64,000 nucleotides of DNA from Granulicella tundricola MP5ACTX9. Lineage in GTDB: Bacteria > Acidobacteriota > Terriglobia > Terriglobales > Acidobacteriaceae. Made by a program: the position numbers and the translations under genes. This document shows, one piece after another, positions 61,449-64,000 of the stretch. Under the pieces are notes generated by a model. That model made no database searches and was not told the origin of the DNA. It saw only the letters and a list, made by a program, of their open reading frames with translations. The stretch's first letter is position 1; each line of letters opens with the position of its first letter. The stretch spans positions 1,860,001 through 1,924,000 of the forward strand of contig NC_015064.1 of NCBI RefSeq assembly GCF_000178975.2, written 5' to 3'.

Positions 61449-63040
61449 GGCTGCACCGTCGCTGCTGATGCGGGCTGAAGGACGTACTGAGTTGCTAGTT
61501 TCGTGAAAGTCTCGACCTGGGCTTGCTCCCATGTGGCGTCTCGCTTCAGTTCGATGGCGAGAAGGTGTGCGACTTTGGGGGCGATGGCGATGGTGGCGCG
61601 GGCGTTGAGCAGAAGTGCGCGGGTGCGGCGGGCTAGGGCGTCGTCAAGCGAACGCGACATCTCATGGCGTGCAGCCCAGACGATCTCCGCGGCGATGTAA
61701 GGCAGGTCCGGGTGGAGAAGCTGACCGAGTTCCGGCTGTGCGGCGATGAGTTGCTGGATGGCGGCTGCGTCTGTGCCGTAAACGGCCAGGGAGCCGAGGC
61801 GGCTGGCGTTCTGGTCATAGCCGTGGATGTGCAGGTTGAAGGTGACGCAGGGGGTGTCCGGGAGATCGCCCAGGGTGATGGCGTGGTTGACGCAGTCCTC
61901 TGCCATGTGGCGGTAGGTGGTCCATTTGCCGCCGACGATGGTGATGAGGCCTGAGGCGTCGATCTGGATGGTGTGATCGCGGGAGAGGGCGGAGGTCTTG
62001 CTGTTGTCCGAGCCGGCGGCTTTGACGAGGGGACGGATGCCGACGTAGATGCTGAGAACATCCTCGCGCGTGGGCGGGCGGCTGAGATATTGGGCGGCTG
62101 TATCGAGTACGAAGGCGATCTCTTCTTCGAGAGCGTGTGGCTCGTAGGAAGGCTTATCGATGGGGGTGTCCGTGGTACCGACGAGGGTGCGGTCGTGCCA
62201 CGGGATGGCGAAGAGGACGCGGCCATCGCTGGTGTGGGGGACCATGATGGCGCTGTCGCCGGCGAGGAAGGAACGATCGAAGACGAGGTGGATGCCCTGG
62301 CTGGGGCTGACCATGGGCTCCGCGACGAGGTTGGCGAGGCGGCGGGTATCGTCCGTGAAGATGCCGGTGGCGTTGACGACGACCTTTGCGCCCACGGTGT
62401 GGCGATTGCCGGATTCGCGATCTTCGATGATGACCGCGTTGAGGAAGTCCTGGGAGTCTTTGAGCATCTCGACTGCGGATGCGTAGTTGAGGACTGTGGC
62501 GCCGTGATCGACGGCGGTGACGATGAGGTGGGTGAGGAGACGGGTGTCGTCGAACTGGCCATCGTGATAAAGGACGCCGCCGCGCAGGCCTTCCTGCTGG
62601 ATGGTGGGGAGGCGTTCGAGGGTTTCGGCGAGCGAGAGGACGCGCGATTTGCCGAAGCCGTACTTGCCGGCGAGGAGATCGTAGATCTTCATGCCGATGC
62701 CGTAGAACGGTGCCTCCCACCAGGAGTAGTTGGGCACGACGAAGGGGAGATCGTGAACGAGATGGGGAGCGTTCTGCAGGAGCAGACCGCGTTCCTTGAG
62801 GGCTTCCATGACCAGCGAGACGTTGCCTTGTTCGAGGTAACGGACGCCGCCGTGGACCAGCTTTGTCGCGCGGCTGGAGGTGCCTTTGCCGAAGTCTTCA
62901 CGCTCCACGAGCAGCACGTCCAGGCCACGCGACGCGGCATCCACTGCCACGCCTGCGCCGACTGCTCCGCCGCCGATGATGACGATGTCCCATGGGGTGG
63001 TGCGGGCCTTGACGCGTTCGATCATCTCTTCGCGGTTCAT
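61445..63040 (-). CDS. glpD: Glycerol-3-phosphate dehydrogenase GlpD
   Basis: A 531-residue FAD-dependent, membrane-associated enzyme oxidising glycerol-3-phosphate to dihydroxyacetone phosphate and passing electrons to quinone. The start is ATG 63040 with AAGGAG before it. FAD loop IVIIGGGAVGAGVAVDAASRG, then GTSSRATKLVHGGVRYLEQG, and VVNATGIFTDDTRRLAN are diagnostic. Couples to glpK and glpF through 4-base overlaps. Confidence 0.94.
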   Translation of the reverse strand: MNREEMIERVKARTTPWDIVIIGGGAVGAGVAVDAASRGLDVLLVEREDFGKGTSSRATKLVHGGVRYLEQGNVSLVMEALKERGLLLQNAPHLVHDLPFVVPNYSWWEAPFYGIGMKIYDLLAGKYGFGKSRVLSLAETLERLPTIQQEGLRGGVLYHDGQFDDTRLLTHLIVTAVDHGATVLNYASAVEMLKDSQDFLNAVIIEDRESGNRHTVGAKVVVNATGIFTDDTRRLANLVAEPMVSPSQGIHLVFDRSFLAGDSAIMVPHTSDGRVLFAIPWHDRTLVGTTDTPIDKPSYEPHALEEEIAFVLDTAAQYLSRPPTREDVLSIYVGIRPLVKAAGSDNSKTSALSRDHTIQIDASGLITIVGGKWTTYRHMAEDCVNHAITLGDLPDTPCVTFNLHIHGYDQNASRLGSLAVYGTDAAAIQQLIAAQPELGQLLHPDLPYIAAEIVWAARHEMSRSLDDALARRTRALLLNARATIAIAPKVAHLLAIELKRDATWEQAQVETFTKLATQYVLQPASAATVQP

Positions 63041-64000
63041 GCGGTCTCCTTGTTCCAGCCCTTCGAACGGTTCACGGCATCCTGCCATTTGAGGTAACGC
63101 TTCCTGGCTATAGCGGGGTCCATCCGGGGGATGAAGAGCTGCCCTTCGGGGCGTGTCTTTGCGATCTCTTCTACATCGTTCCAGAAGCCGGTGGCGAGGC
63201 CGGCGAGATAAGCGGCACCCTGCGCGGTGGTCTCAAGGATGGCGGGCCGCTCGACCGGGATACCGAGGAGGTCAGATTGAAATTGCATGAGCATGTCGTT
63301 GGCGGCTGCGCCTCCATCCGCACGCATGGTCGTGAGGCCGACGCTGGTATCGGCCTGCATGGCGTGGAGGACATCCGTGACCTGGAAGGCGATGCTCTCA
63401 AGCGCCGCACGCGCGATGTGGCCGATCTCCGTGCTGCGTTGCAGACCGATGATCATTCCGCCCGCGTAGGGGTCCCAATGCGGTGCGCCGAGGCCGGTGA
63501 AGGCGGGGACGAGGACGACGTTGTTGGAGCTGTCAACGGAGGCGGCGATCTTCTCCACGTCAGGCGACTTCTCAAAGAACTCCATCTTGTCACGCAGCCA
63601 TTGCACGACCGCTCCGCCAACAAAGACGCTGCCTTCAAGCGCGTACTGGAGTTTCTTGTTCGTGGTGCAGGTGAGCGTCGTGATCAGCCGCTCTTTGGAG
63701 AGGGTGAAGGTGTCACCGATGTTCTGGAGCAGGAAGCAACCGGTGCCGTAGGTGTTCTTGGCGTCGCCGGGATTCACGCAGAGCTGACCGAAGAGGGCTG
63801 ATTGCTGATCGCCTGCGATGCCTGCGATCTCTACGTCGCCCAGACCGAGGGTGGTGGTGACGCGACCCACTTTCTCACTGGACCAGACGACCTCCGGCAT
63901 CATGCTCTCAGGGACGCGGAGCAGCTTCAGCAGGTCCGCATCCCATCTATCTTCGACGATGTTGTAGAGCAGCGTGCGCGAGGCGTTGGTGCGGTCCGTG
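63037..64000 (-). CDS. glpK: Glycerol kinase GlpK (N-terminus cut by window edge)
   Basis: Frame open from the right edge to the stop at 63037, about 320 residues, i.e. roughly the last two thirds of a glycerol kinase. It phosphorylates glycerol to glycerol-3-phosphate. Family blocks are TDRTNASRTLLYNIVEDRWD at the edge, AGDQQSALFGQLCVNPGDAK, NTYGTGCFLL and PAFTGLGAPHWDPYAGGMI, all intact. First visible gene of glpK-glpD-glpF; the promoter lies outside. Confidence 0.95.
   Translation of the reverse strand, partial: TDRTNASRTLLYNIVEDRWDADLLKLLRVPESMMPEVVWSSEKVGRVTTTLGLGDVEIAGIAGDQQSALFGQLCVNPGDAKNTYGTGCFLLQNIGDTFTLSKERLITTLTCTTNKKLQYALEGSVFVGGAVVQWLRDKMEFFEKSPDVEKIAASVDSSNNVVLVPAFTGLGAPHWDPYAGGMIIGLQRSTEIGHIARAALESIAFQVTDVLHAMQADTSVGLTTMRADGGAAANDMLMQFQSDLLGIPVERPAILETTAQGAAYLAGLATGFWNDVEEIAKTRPEGQLFIPRMDPAIARKRYLKWQDAVNRSKGWNKETA

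Noticed and set aside
61973-63097. 374-codon frame antisense to glpD
   Set aside because: Shadow of glpD, no recognisable motif.

Overview
The window looks like a chromosomal segment of an Acidobacteriota species of the Terriglobia type (Granulicella/Edaphobacter/Terriglobus-like). This is an inference. It rests on the gene families seen: an Oar-like TonB receptor with a carboxypeptidase-regulatory domain, DUF1800/DUF1501 pairs, tandem DUF507 genes, HpnCDE with HpnJ, a Ser/Thr kinase with TPRs, and NHL/Ig-repeat exported proteins. It also rests on the G+C-rich coding style and the many short palindromic intergenic repeats. No phage, plasmid, CRISPR or intact insertion sequence was found.

1-15.9 kb: a partial coproheme decarboxylase gene, a DedA protein, myo-inositol-1-phosphate synthase, the GTPase EngB, two lipoproteins, a large NHL/Ig exported protein, and a leftward cytochrome c maturation operon (ccmF, ccmH, a CcmI-like gene and two further envelope genes). 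Next come a lone receiver domain, an SSS-family symporter and a DUF4160/DUF2442 pair whose DUF4160 member is broken. 16-25.7 kb: a PAS-PAS protein that ends in a KhpA-like KH RNA-binding domain, placed directly before a Ser/Thr kinase-TPR protein; then enolase and three Tad pilus-type genes. 26-30.5 kb: BioY, an MqnA/MqnD-type protein, tRNA-Lys, an FtsB-like protein, a hydrolase and a flavin reductase.

30.8-49.4 kb: an MlaF/MlaE lipid transporter pair, a dehydrogenase coupled to hpnC-hpnD-hpnE (squalene formation for hopanoids), a DUF1800/DUF1501 pair, two half-size DMT transporters, hpnJ, a TolC/HlyD export pair, recJ and a small gene. 49.5-64 kb: two DUF507 genes, tRNA-Glu, a decayed 0.75-kb stretch, a 1162-residue TonB-dependent receptor divergent from a membrane-anchored putative regulator, an aldo/keto reductase, a rhodanese and DedA pair, an aldehyde dehydrogenase, and a leftward glpK-glpD-glpF operon that runs off the right edge.

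Most unusual points: (i) the PAS-PAS / phosphoacceptor-less HisKA-like / KH fusion, which looks like a sensor kinase whose ATPase has been replaced by an RNA-binding domain; (ii) a sharp switch in strand composition at about 29.3 kb, inside an apparently intact gene. To the left the + strand is C-rich whatever the gene direction, to the right it is G-rich, and three families of dispersed repeats also change orientation across this point; (iii) a roughly 350-base, three-copy intergenic repeat.
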